DNA of 11,560 bases, taken from Victivallales bacterium (GTDB lineage: Bacteria > Verrucomicrobiota > Lentisphaeria > Oligosphaerales > Oligosphaeraceae). Made by a program: the position numbers and the translations under genes. Numbering within the stretch: position 1 is the stretch's first letter; every line of letters starts with the position of its first letter. Shown in pieces: positions 1 through 7,392 of this stretch. The DNA lies in assembly GCA_017431185.1 (NCBI GenBank), contig JAFRLP010000211.1:1-11560 (forward strand). The letters run 5' to 3'. The notes under the pieces were generated by a model. The model saw only the letters and a list, made by a program, of their open reading frames with translations, was not told where the DNA came from and did not search any database.

Positions 1-620
1 AGCAGCTGGCGGACGCGAACGCCAAGGCGGACGGGCTCAACAAGCAGCTGGCGGACGCGAACGCCAAGGCGGACGGGCTCAACAAGCAGCTGGCGGACGA
101 GAAGGCAAAGCAAGCCGGATTTGACAAGCAGCTGGCGGACGCGAAGGCAAAGGCAGACGAGCTCAACAAGCAGCTGGCGGACGAGAAGGCAAAGCAAGCT
201 GGCTTTGACAAGTTGCAGGCGGATGCAAACGCCAAGGTGGACGCCCTCAACAAGCAGCTGGCGGACGCGAACGCCAAGGTGGACGCTCTCAACAAGCAGC
301 TGGCGGACGAGAAGGCGAAGCAAGCTGGCTTTGACAGGCAGCTGGATGACCTTCGCAAACAGCTGGATGAGGCGAAGAAAGCAGCCTTGGAAGCTGAGAA
401 AAAGGCAAAGGACGCGATTGCCGACAGGGAAAAAGCAAAACGCGACTTGGTAGCGGCTCAGGAAAAGGCCAAGCAAATGAAAGATAGCAGCAAAGATTAC
501 ATTCAACAATTGAAGGAAGCTTCCAAGAAAATTGAACAGCTGCGGGAGGATTTGGTCAAGGAGGCCAAAAAAAGGGTGGAATTGTATGAAAAGATGGAGG
601 TGCGCGACAATGAGCGGTAA
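1..620 (+). CDS. Coiled-coil repeat protein, 5' end cut off by the window
   Basis: The reading frame is open from base 3 (bases 1-2 belong to a cut codon) to the TAA at 618-620, giving about 205 residues of a longer protein. The first 112 residues are eight tandem 14-residue units such as QLADANAKADGLNK and QLADEKAKQAGFDK. The rest is a charged Lys/Glu/Ala-rich helix ending in VRDNER. Fourteen residues are two heptads, with L/A/A/L at plausible a/d positions, so a long coiled coil is the natural reading. No Cys, membrane segment or catalytic motif is visible in this part. An N-terminal signal or domain may lie upstream. The stop is followed after 3 bases by an ATG at 624, suggesting coupling to the next gene. 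Function is unknown; a structural or scaffold role is inference only. Confidence 0.85.
   Translation, partial: QLADANAKADGLNKQLADANAKADGLNKQLADEKAKQAGFDKQLADAKAKADELNKQLADEKAKQAGFDKLQADANAKVDALNKQLADANAKVDALNKQLADEKAKQAGFDRQLDDLRKQLDEAKKAALEAEKKAKDAIADREKAKRDLVAAQEKAKQMKDSSKDYIQQLKEASKKIEQLREDLVKEAKKRVELYEKMEVRDNER
3..338 (+). repeat. 42-nt tandem repeat, eight in-frame copies
   Basis: Eight consecutive 42-base units start at 3, 45, 87, 129, 171, 213, 255 and 297, each coding for 14 residues. Units 1 and 2 are identical. Two classes alternate: type A (ADANAK...LNK, units 1, 2, 4, 6, 7) and type B (ADEKAKQAGFDK/R, units 3, 5, 8). Unit 6 begins Leu-Gln instead of Gln-Leu. The array probably continues left of the window. 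Confidence 0.92.
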
Positions 621-769
621 CCAATGTCAAACGAGAAGAAACAAGGAAGATTCCAATCAGGTGAGGTAATTGCTGAAAAAACTTGATACACAAGAGTGGG
701 CAAGAGAAACGAAACTTCAGACGTTCCTCAGAAGTGCCTACCAAAAGTCCGAATTCCAAATGTGCCGTT

Positions 770-1867
770 ATGTCGTTCGACGAAAAAATATACTTGCGCC
801 GCTCCTTGGGGGCGCTTTGGAGTTCGACACAATTGGCGGAAAGCTATCTGGAGGGGCGCATTGACACAAAGGAAATCTTCGAGCTGGATTGTCGCCAGTT
901 GACTTTTGAGCAAATTATGGCCGAGGACATCTGGATTCAGGACATTCTTCGACGTAGCAACGTAACAAAATCCCCCGAAGCATCCCCTGATGCGCAATTG
1001 CAAACGCGACTGGAGGAGTTGCGCAGCCAATTGGAATCGCTACGGTGGAAAGACGCGCAAAGAGAACAAATCTGCAAGGCCATGTGTCAGGAAATCCTGA
1101 AGGTAACGGCCCTTTGCTTGCAGGAAACGGCAGTCGGCCAGGAGGCGACTGGTCAGTTTGCCTTCGCAAGGCAGCGCCTGGAATCCATACGCAAACTGGC
1201 GGAACAGGTCGTCTCAAAAGGCGAGTTGGCGTCGCTGCCAGCCGTAGACGATGTCTTGAAGAGCGTCGATGTGCTTGCCAAAGCATTTGCGGAGTTGAAA
1301 AAAAAAGGCCAGGAATTGGATTCTCGGAAACAAAAGTTCGACGAGACCCTCCAAAAGGAAAAAGAACAACGGGACAAGGCCAAAATGAAGTTCGCTAAGA
1401 ATGTGCGCAATCTATTCCACACAGGCAAATACGTCTATGTCAAATACACAGATTCCTTAATGCAGAAGACATTGCCAAAAGTCTTTGACGCACTTGGAAA
1501 ATGCGCGACGTCCGTGGCACCAGATGACGTGCTTGCCTTGTTCTCCGTCCGGGGATTGTGCATTGTCGTAACATACGGCCGGTTCCACATTTGGTCTGCC
1601 GCCTCCTCCAAACACGTCTTCGTTCTGTCAACGATTCCGGAGAACCAACTGACTTTAGACAAAGTGAAATTCCTGCCTTTTTCAACACTGCGCTGCCAAG
1701 GCGAGAAAGTCAAGATGTTCTGTGACTTTTTCCCCGCCAGGAAAGCGGCAAAAGAGTTTTGCAAAGCTCTGGCTGCGCTGTGCAATCTGAACTTCATTGG
1801 CGGCGACTACGTTTCCCGCCTCAATGACATATCACTGCCAACGTGTTTCGGGGATGCCCCGACATAG
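770..1867 (+). CDS. Coiled-coil protein of unknown family (start uncertain)
   Basis: The frame is open from 677 to the TAG at 1865-1867. I chose the ATG at 770 (MSFDEKIYLRR, 365 residues) because the sequence from there looks like a folded protein. A TTG at 683 would add 29 low-complexity residues, and neither start has a good SD sequence. A short frame starting at ATG 624, right after the preceding stop, may be the true 5' end joined by a frameshift (see findings). From the ATG at 770, residues about 75-95 and 180-215 are charged helical, coiled-coil-like stretches (for example ELKKKGQELDSRKQKFDETL). The last 140 residues form a mixed domain with several Cys and hydrophobic strands (LFSVRGLCIVVTYGRFHIW). 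No signal peptide or known motif is visible. It shares coiled-coil character with the upstream gene. I do not recognise the family. Confidence 0.75.
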   Translation: MSFDEKIYLRRSLGALWSSTQLAESYLEGRIDTKEIFELDCRQLTFEQIMAEDIWIQDILRRSNVTKSPEASPDAQLQTRLEELRSQLESLRWKDAQREQICKAMCQEILKVTALCLQETAVGQEATGQFAFARQRLESIRKLAEQVVSKGELASLPAVDDVLKSVDVLAKAFAELKKKGQELDSRKQKFDETLQKEKEQRDKAKMKFAKNVRNLFHTGKYVYVKYTDSLMQKTLPKVFDALGKCATSVAPDDVLALFSVRGLCIVVTYGRFHIWSAASSKHVFVLSTIPENQLTLDKVKFLPFSTLRCQGEKVKMFCDFFPARKAAKEFCKALAALCNLNFIGGDYVSRLNDISLPTCFGDAPT

Positions 1868-1905
1868 AGCAAGTCTTAGAGGCCTGGTTTAAATCTTCTA
1901 TAACC

Positions 1906-1911
1906 AAGGAG
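1906..1911 (+). promoter_or_regulatory. Strong Shine-Dalgarno AAGGAG
   Basis: AAGGAG lies 7 bases before the ATG at 1919 and fixes the start of the ankyrin-like gene. Most other genes in the window lack such a site. Confidence 0.8.
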
Positions 1912-1918
1912 TGTAAGA

Positions 1919-3250
1919 ATGAGCAAGAGTGTTTTTCGGCCTAGAGGAGTTTGGTTTAGACACTGGTGCACAGTTGTCTGTGTAATGGTGTCAGGATGTT
2001 TTTTGTGCAATGAGGGCATTGCCGTCACGAACAAGGCGCAGCCTATGCTGGTTCGCTCGGCGATTTGCGACACTTCCTATGGAATGGCGATGGAGAAAGC
2101 CATTTTGACGGGAAACATACGCCAGGTCGATGAACTTCTGAAGCAAAATCAAAAGGACATCAATGACGTCATTGTCGTTAACTGGCAACATTCTATTCCT
2201 TATCAAGTGCGGTTTTCCGATTCCGAGGCGACCTACTGGACGAGGAGGGCTTATGATCTACATCTCGGAGCGAGTAAGGAGTACAATCAGGATGCGATAA
2301 ACTACTTTTTGAGTTATCAACCTGGACAGGACTATCAGTTCGAGTACAGTTTGGCTGAAACCTATCAACAGAATTCAGTGGCGGGTAGAACGGGGGACTT
2401 TTATTCTATCTCAAACTCAAAGCTTGATGGGCCTAAGCTGCTAGGGGCACCTCTTATGATTGCGGCTCGTGCTCACAACACGTTTATGATGCAAGAACTG
2501 CTGAAACGTGGCGCAAATCCCAATGTCTTCATCGAAGTCAAAAATTTCTACCCAGGTGAGAGTCTCTTTAGGGGTGGCATTTGGAGGAATTGTCCACGCA
2601 GATACATTTGTGCTCTATTTGACTTGTATATGCGGTTGGAAGATACAAGCCTGGACACGGCGAATGCCTGCGCGAAACTTCTGTTTGAGAACGGTGCTGG
2701 CTTCATTCGAATCGAGGATGACTATGGCAGGACGGCAATCTGGGATGCGGCGCGCCTCAGAAGTGTCTTGCTCTTGGAGACAATGGTCAATTGCGGTTTT
2801 GATGTGAAGCATAAGGACAATATCGGAAATCATATCTTGGATTATCTAAAATTCGAACCGAACGGAGCAAGCGAGCGAATGCTAGTTCAGTGTTTGGAAC
2901 GGCTAGCCAAATATGGTCTTCAGTATGATGGTCAAATGCGGCAACCCGAGCATAAGGCGCCAGCGGCGCAGCCTTTGCCACGTGGAGACTTGTTCATCCC
3001 TCAAGGGGGCGGACTGACGCCTGGATTTAACTCCATTCGCCCTGAGCGTGCTCCTGACATCAAAGACGTGACCCACGAAATTACGTGCACGACGTGCAAA
3101 GGCCGTGGGTGGGTAGCTGGTTTTAAGACAACGACTTATGGCAATATGAAGTCACGCATCTGTCCCGATTGCGGGGAAGTGTCGGCCAGTCATTCCCACG
3201 ATATTTGCCCAAGCTGCGGAGGAAAGGGGAAGGAGCGTAGATTGAACTAA
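1919..3250 (+). CDS. Exported ankyrin-like protein with C-terminal six-Cys (DnaJ-type) module
   Basis: 443 residues; the start is fixed by AAGGAG 7 bases upstream. The N-terminus has basic residues, then a hydrophobic stretch and V-S-G-C at 24-27, which fits a lipobox, so a lipoprotein is plausible. Ankyrin-like segments follow: about 56-83 (MEKAILTGNIRQVDELLKQN), 173-206 (APLMIAARAHNTFMMQELLK, then RGANPN), 248-262 (AKLLFENGAGF) and 265-335 (DDYGRTAIWDAARL). They are separated by a long non-repeat insert at about 84-172. After a Pro-rich linker (345-380) come three CxxC pairs: C390/C393 followed by KGRGW, C415/C418, and C430/C433 followed by GGKG, with HSH at 425-427. The CxxCxGxG pattern is that of DnaJ zinc fingers, so metal binding is expected. 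The next gene repeats this module. A role in protein-protein contacts in the envelope is inferred; the function is unknown. Confidence 0.85.
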   Translation: MSKSVFRPRGVWFRHWCTVVCVMVSGCFLCNEGIAVTNKAQPMLVRSAICDTSYGMAMEKAILTGNIRQVDELLKQNQKDINDVIVVNWQHSIPYQVRFSDSEATYWTRRAYDLHLGASKEYNQDAINYFLSYQPGQDYQFEYSLAETYQQNSVAGRTGDFYSISNSKLDGPKLLGAPLMIAARAHNTFMMQELLKRGANPNVFIEVKNFYPGESLFRGGIWRNCPRRYICALFDLYMRLEDTSLDTANACAKLLFENGAGFIRIEDDYGRTAIWDAARLRSVLLLETMVNCGFDVKHKDNIGNHILDYLKFEPNGASERMLVQCLERLAKYGLQYDGQMRQPEHKAPAAQPLPRGDLFIPQGGGLTPGFNSIRPERAPDIKDVTHEITCTTCKGRGWVAGFKTTTYGNMKSRICPDCGEVSASHSHDICPSCGGKGKERRLN

Positions 3251-3291
3251 GGTCTCGCCATAGAATGCAGTAGCGTTTTCAATCTTTTCTT

Positions 3292-3296
3292 GGAGA
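3292..3296 (+). promoter_or_regulatory. Shine-Dalgarno GGAGA
   Basis: GGAGA sits 6 bases before the ATG at 3303, supporting that start for the small Cys-module gene. Confidence 0.7.
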
Positions 3297-3302
3297 AGCA
3301 AG

Positions 3303-3746
3303 ATGAGTTCATTGGACAAATTGGGTGTTTTGGCAAGCTGGCTGGGAGTGTTTGGAATTTGGTGCTGTGGACTTTGCTGTACATCTGGATATGGACAGGA
3401 AAACACGAGCATACGGGACGGGAATCCGGATCTCGTGCTGCTTGATGCAAGCCAATTTGTTGCCCCATTCCCCGTTGCAGCTGGGTCGGCCCCAATTCAG
3501 CAGCGCACAAAACAGGAAGGTGACAACGTGCCGAAAACAGTTCCTGTTTTGCAAGACACGCAGGCTCTGCGGTCAGACGTAAAAGTCGGATGCGTGGTCT
3601 GTGGTGGAAAGGGTTGGATTGAAGGATTTCAAGGAACGGAAAGGCACGGACGCGCCAACGGAGCCTTTTGCCAAGATTGTGGAAAGGAGGTTTCCACCTG
3701 GCATTCTCACGACAAATGCCCAGGATGCAGCGGAAAGAAACTTTAA
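3303..3746 (+). CDS. Small exported protein with the same C-terminal six-Cys module
   Basis: 147 residues, with an SD sequence 6 bases upstream and a 52-base gap from the preceding gene. The N-terminus (LGVLASWLGVFGIWCCGLCC) is a hydrophobic segment consistent with a signal peptide or anchor. The lipobox is not classical, although four Cys cluster at 21-26. A probably disordered Pro/Gln/Ala linker runs from about 35 to 90. The C-terminus repeats the module of the neighbouring ankyrin-like protein: C97/C100 with GGKGWIEGF, C123/C126 (CQDCG), HSHD at 134-137 and C139/C142 (CPGC). It looks like an exported carrier of this one domain. The pair probably arose by duplication of the module. It is likely to bind zinc by analogy with DnaJ CxxCxGxG fingers; no catalytic motif is seen. 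Function unknown. Confidence 0.8.
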   Translation: MSSLDKLGVLASWLGVFGIWCCGLCCTSGYGQENTSIRDGNPDLVLLDASQFVAPFPVAAGSAPIQQRTKQEGDNVPKTVPVLQDTQALRSDVKVGCVVCGGKGWIEGFQGTERHGRANGAFCQDCGKEVSTWHSHDKCPGCSGKKL

Positions 3747-3795
3747 TGTAACGAAAAATAAAGACAACAGTTTGAGATTTATTTTGAGCAGAAAA

Positions 3796-4479
3796 ATGAG
3801 GGGAACTTTTAATCTGATTGTGATTTGGGTGATGTGCGTGTCCGGCATCGTGTCAGGCGGGAATGACGAAGAGAAAGGTAAACAGGCCAACCAGAAGAAG
3901 TTCGAGAAGGCAACCCGTCTTGTCGAGAAAGCCAAAAGGATGGTCATCGGCTCCGAATGCACGGACCTCCTGCTATGGGAGGCCAATTCGTTTGTGGAAC
4001 ATGTCAATGGTGTCCTGGACAGCGAAGAACACTCCATAACCGATGACCTGTTTGAAAAACGGGACTACAAGGTCATTTACGTGGACGGGAACATCGCCAG
4101 CTTCCGGCTGGAGAAAACGACCTATACTGGTGGCATGCATCCCAATATGGTAGTTACGGTCGGAACAGTGGTGCGGGGGCGAAAGGACTTCCCGCTCAAA
4201 CTGAATGATATCATGACGCCAGAGCAGACATCGCAGATGTCCGCGCTAATCCGCCAGGCTCTGAGAAGGCACTTCAAGGTGAAGACGGACAAGGCGGTGA
4301 GCGAGCAAATGTCCTGCTATACCCCAAAACCGATTGAAAATTTCTATTATGACGCCAAGGGGTTGCATTTTGTCTATAACGAAAACCTGATTATTGACGT
4401 CTGCATCCAGTGGCCGAGGCCGTTGTGCGCGCTTAAGAGGCCTGAACCCAATGGGAAAACAGCGCCAAAGGCGAAATAG
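3796..4479 (+). CDS. Secreted DUF3298-like protein
   Basis: 227 residues from the ATG at 3796. The frame is open further upstream to 3601, but that part overlaps the preceding gene and reads as its shadow, while the chosen start gives a good signal peptide (MRGTFNLIVIWVMCVSGIVS). Residues about 90-200 resemble the DUF3298 domain found in RsiV-type and other secreted proteins: YKVIYVDGNIASFRLEKTTY, then TGGMHPN (the family's TGGAH-like motif), a lysine/leucine-rich LKLNDIMTP segment, a helix, then FYYDAKGLHFVYNENLI. The domain is thought to bind extracellular ligands or cell-wall material, but its role is known only in a few members such as RsiV, which senses lysozyme. No anti-sigma region is present here. 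The end (from about 205) departs from the usual family tail and is rich in Pro and Lys. The gap to the preceding gene is 49 bases. Family assignment is by eye. Confidence 0.75.
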   Translation: MRGTFNLIVIWVMCVSGIVSGGNDEEKGKQANQKKFEKATRLVEKAKRMVIGSECTDLLLWEANSFVEHVNGVLDSEEHSITDDLFEKRDYKVIYVDGNIASFRLEKTTYTGGMHPNMVVTVGTVVRGRKDFPLKLNDIMTPEQTSQMSALIRQALRRHFKVKTDKAVSEQMSCYTPKPIENFYYDAKGLHFVYNENLIIDVCIQWPRPLCALKRPEPNGKTAPKAK

Positions 4480-4527
4480 CAGTTGGCGTACATATTACAT
4501 CAGTTTGATGATTTTGTGCAACACTAT

Positions 4528-5385
4528 ATGAGACGCAGGCTGTTCTGTCAGATTTCGCCATTGTGCTATGAAATCTCCGTGTGGAAGGGATGTGTGATGC
4601 GGGTGTTGCGGGACTGGCTGAACCGAGAGCGTTTCTGCAAAGGCAAGTCAAATGAGGCGTTGCCCGTCGTCATCTACAGGCACAGGTCATTGATTCTGCG
4701 CCGTCTTGGTAATGTGGACATGCGCCTGCAGGAGAACAAGGCCGTGAACCTCTCGCTGGCCGCGCCGCACATTGACGGTGCGCTGATTCGTCCTGGCGAG
4801 ACCTTCTCGCTGTGGCGGCTGGTGGGCAGGACAACTGCGAAGAAAGGCTACAGGGAGGGACTTATGCTCAAGCAAGGCGCACCCTCCAGCGGCATTGGCG
4901 GCGGACTGTGCCAGCTGAGCAACCTCATCCACTGGCTGGTGCTCCATTCGCCGCTGGAGATCATCGAACGGCATCACCATGATGGCTTCGACCTATTCCC
5001 CGACTTCGGGAGGCAAGTGCCTTTCGGCGTGGGGACAAGCATCAGCTATAACTACCTGGACTACCGATTCAGGAACACCACCGACCAGACGTTCCAGCTT
5101 CTCGTCAGGGTGGAAGGGGAACATCTATGCGGTGCGCTGCGGGCGGAACGCCCGTTGGATGTGAAGTACCACATCCAATCCAGAGACGAGCACTTTACCC
5201 AGGAAGGAGATGTATGGTATCGGGAGGGCGAGGTTTGGCGCACCTGCATCGACAAGGCTACGGGACGTCAAATCTCCGAGGAACCGCTTCAGCGCAACCA
5301 CGCCAGGGTGATGTACGAACTGCCGCCCCATGCCGGCTCCATTTCAGCAAAGTGTCCCGATTTCCAATTTCACGCAAAGCGGTGA
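4528..5385 (+). CDS. VanW family protein
   Basis: 285 residues from the ATG at 4528 (MRRRLFCQISPL). A TTG at 4483 would add 15 residues, but the family usually begins with R-x-L-F-x-x-I-x-P-x-x-Y, so I chose the ATG. Family hallmarks are plain: LGNVDMRLQENKAVNLSLAA (60-79), IRPGETFSLWRLVG (87-100), GIGGGLCQLSN (122-132), WLVLHSPLEIIERHHHDGFD (136-155), then LFPDFGRQ, and NYLDYRFRNTTDQTFQL (175-191). VanW is named after an accessory gene of some vancomycin-resistance clusters, but most members lie outside such clusters and their biochemical role is not settled. No vanA-, vanH-, vanX- or vanY-like gene is in view, so resistance should not be inferred. No signal peptide is evident. There is no clear SD, and a 48-base gap follows the preceding gene. 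Confidence 0.88.
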   Translation: MRRRLFCQISPLCYEISVWKGCVMRVLRDWLNRERFCKGKSNEALPVVIYRHRSLILRRLGNVDMRLQENKAVNLSLAAPHIDGALIRPGETFSLWRLVGRTTAKKGYREGLMLKQGAPSSGIGGGLCQLSNLIHWLVLHSPLEIIERHHHDGFDLFPDFGRQVPFGVGTSISYNYLDYRFRNTTDQTFQLLVRVEGEHLCGALRAERPLDVKYHIQSRDEHFTQEGDVWYREGEVWRTCIDKATGRQISEEPLQRNHARVMYELPPHAGSISAKCPDFQFHAKR

Positions 5386-5642
5386 CGCAGGAGTGATGTC
5401 ATTCCATTTGATTATCGTGTTTCGTGAGGGTGGACCCAAGCAGTTTTATTGTCCGCAAATCTCGGGAAAACACGATTTTTCGGCATCATGGAGAGGAAAA
5501 GCCGTCTTTCCATGCTAAATTAAAGGTGGTTGCAATTGGGCATGAATGGCTTTTGTCGGCGAAACGCGGAGTTTTTTGCCAGATTCATCCATGTCCAAGG
5601 AGTACGGCAACCCCTTTCCATGAACCAAGGACGGTGGCCTCA
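5386..5642 (+). other. Intergenic region upstream of the AAA-ATPase gene
   Basis: 257 bases without a convincing gene. The AAA-ATPase frame stays open through most of it, but the family's start is at 5643. A weak hairpin is possible (CATGGA at 5487-5492 with TCCATG at 5509-5514). A near direct repeat, CCATG then CCAAGGA, occurs at 5589-5601 and 5618-5631. The second copy leaves AAGGA 11 bases before the ATG, a loosely placed SD. Confidence 0.5.
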
Positions 5643-7217
5643 ATGAAAAATCTGACGACAAGCATATACGACTTTGAAAAGCTGCGCAAGGCTGATTATC
5701 TGTATGTGGACAAGACGGACTACATCTGGCGTCTGATAGATCCGCCGGGTGAATCCTATTTCCTGTCGCGCCCACGCCGCTTCGGCAAGTCGCTTCTTGT
5801 ATCGACGCTGAAAGCCATCTTCGAGGGGAGGAAGGAACTGTTCCAAGGACTGGCAATCTACGACAAGCCCTACGACTGGAAGCAGTATCCAGTGATTCAC
5901 CTGGACATGGCCAACTGTGACGCCCATACGGAGAGTGACCTGCGCGACTATCTTGCAAGGATGCTGAAGCGCCAGGCCAGGCAGCACAACGTCGAGGTTG
6001 ACGTCCAGCGCAGCCAGCTTGCATCCTCATTCTCCGAACTGATTGAAAAGGTCGCGGGTGAATCTCAGGCCGCCATCCTTCTGGACGAATATGACAAGCC
6101 GATTCTGGGGAACATCGCCAAACCCGACGTGACGGCCATCAGAGACACTCTGGCGGATTTCTATTCGCCTCTCAAGGCGGAGATGGACCATGAGCGGTTT
6201 GTTCTGGTGACGGGAGTGAGCAAGTTCAGCCATGTCTCGCTGTTCTCCAAGCTGAACAACCTGACGGACATCACGCTGGACGCCGACTATGCTGGAATGC
6301 TGGGCTTCACCGAAGATGAGGTGAGAGAGTATTTTGCGGACAGAATTGACGAGGCGGCGAAAAGCAAGGGAATCTCCACAGACGAGCTGATGAGGATGCT
6401 TCTTGTCTGGTATGACGGCTACCGTTTCTCGAAGGCTGACATCCACGTCTGCAACCCCGTCTCCATCTCCAGTTTTTTCGGGAAAAAATACGAGTTCGAC
6501 AACTACTGGGGAACGACTGGCGTGACCACGGTGCTGTTCGAGCTGGCCAAGACGATGCGATTCAATTTCGAGCAGGCGCTCACTGTCCCCGTCTCCTCCC
6601 TCGCCTTCGGCGCGTACGAGGTGGAGAACATCGACCCCCTTGGACTGCTCTGGCAGACAGGCTACCTGACGATCAAGGAGGTTCTGCCAGGTCCCATGGG
6701 GTCGAGCATGTTCATGCTCGGCTTCCCCGACCACGAGGTGGAGGAAGCCTTCAACACCCAGTTGCTGGCCTACTACAGCGGATACAAGGACGCAGCGATG
6801 TCATCCTTGGTCTTCAGGCTGACGGACGCGATGCGGCGCGACGAGGTGGAGCAGTTCATGACAACGCTGCAGTCCTATTTCGCCAGCATACCATACGACA
6901 TCCGCGGAGGGGACGAGCACTACTACCAGACCATATTCTTCATCACCTTCCTGCTTCTTGGAAGCAGCATTGAGGCTGAGTCAAGGACCAGCCAGGGCCG
7001 CATCGACGCCTGCGTCCGCACGGCGAAGACGGTATTCATCTTCGAGTTCAAGCTGGACAAAAGCGCCGACGAGGCCGTCGGTCAGATTCTCGACCGCCGC
7101 TACTACGAGAAGTTCCAGAACTGCGGACTGCCAATCCGCCTGATTGGCGTGAACTTCGACTCATCCAAGGGCCACATTGACGGCTGGGAGGAGGGTACAC
7201 TGGCTTCAGGGAAGTGA
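5643..7217 (+). CDS. AAA-ATPase-like protein with C-terminal PD-(D/E)XK nuclease domain
   Basis: 524 residues from ATG 5643 (MKNLTTSIYDFEKLRKADYL), the usual start of the family formerly called DUF1703 (AAA-ATPase_like plus PDDEXK_9). Visible motifs in order: YVDKTDYIWRLI (21-32); the family's P-loop-like LSRPRRFGKSLL (41-52), with GKS at 48-50; HLDMANCD; Walker B AILLDEYDKPI (144-154); LVTGVSKFSHVSLFSKLNNL (188-207), the sensor-like segment; WYDGY with a following RF (257-262); and at the C-terminus GRIDACV (452-458) and FIFEFKL (465-471), which supply D455 and E468-x-K470 of a PD-(D/E)XK core. Length is normal for the family. Members often occur in many copies in gut Bacteroidetes, Fibrobacter, Treponema and Lentisphaerae. 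Their function is unproven, with mobile-element or defence roles proposed. All key residues appear intact. A 257-base gap upstream suggests its own promoter. Confidence 0.93.
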   Translation: MKNLTTSIYDFEKLRKADYLYVDKTDYIWRLIDPPGESYFLSRPRRFGKSLLVSTLKAIFEGRKELFQGLAIYDKPYDWKQYPVIHLDMANCDAHTESDLRDYLARMLKRQARQHNVEVDVQRSQLASSFSELIEKVAGESQAAILLDEYDKPILGNIAKPDVTAIRDTLADFYSPLKAEMDHERFVLVTGVSKFSHVSLFSKLNNLTDITLDADYAGMLGFTEDEVREYFADRIDEAAKSKGISTDELMRMLLVWYDGYRFSKADIHVCNPVSISSFFGKKYEFDNYWGTTGVTTVLFELAKTMRFNFEQALTVPVSSLAFGAYEVENIDPLGLLWQTGYLTIKEVLPGPMGSSMFMLGFPDHEVEEAFNTQLLAYYSGYKDAAMSSLVFRLTDAMRRDEVEQFMTTLQSYFASIPYDIRGGDEHYYQTIFFITFLLLGSSIEAESRTSQGRIDACVRTAKTVFIFEFKLDKSADEAVGQILDRRYYEKFQNCGLPIRLIGVNFDSSKGHIDGWEEGTLASGK

Positions 7218-7255
7218 TATTGCTCATAGGATTATTGGAGCGTCTGGGAGGTCTG

Positions 7256-7281
7256 CTCAAGTACTGCCCTCAAGTACTGCC
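7256..7281 (+). repeat. 13-nt perfect tandem duplication
   Basis: CTCAAGTACTGCC occurs twice with no spacer (7256-7268 and 7269-7281). Each copy contains the palindrome AGTACT. Confidence 0.85.
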
Positions 7282-7392
7282 ACAGGGGGCGAAGGGCTGC
7301 ATGAGGGATTTTGGTTATACCGCCATAGAGGCAGTTCCAGCCAGATGGAAATTCACCCGTAGGATTGGGGCATCCATTGGTCCCACGAAGCG

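Noticed and set aside
121..453. 110-residue frame in the repeat region, Ser/Thr/Arg-rich
   Set aside because: It is the out-of-frame reading of the 42-nt repeats; the coiled-coil frame is continuous and better supported.
683..769. TTG-initiated N-terminal extension of the 365-residue protein
   Set aside because: No SD near 683 and low-complexity Lys/Ser/Pro content; the ATG at 770 begins the convincing protein. Left open in findings as a possible frameshift.
3601..3795. N-terminal extension of the DUF3298-like gene
   Set aside because: It overlaps the small Cys-module gene in another frame and hides the signal peptide starting at 3796.
5424..5642. 73-residue N-terminal extension of the AAA-ATPase
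   Set aside because: The family starts at the Met of MKNLTTSIYDF; the extension has no family resemblance.
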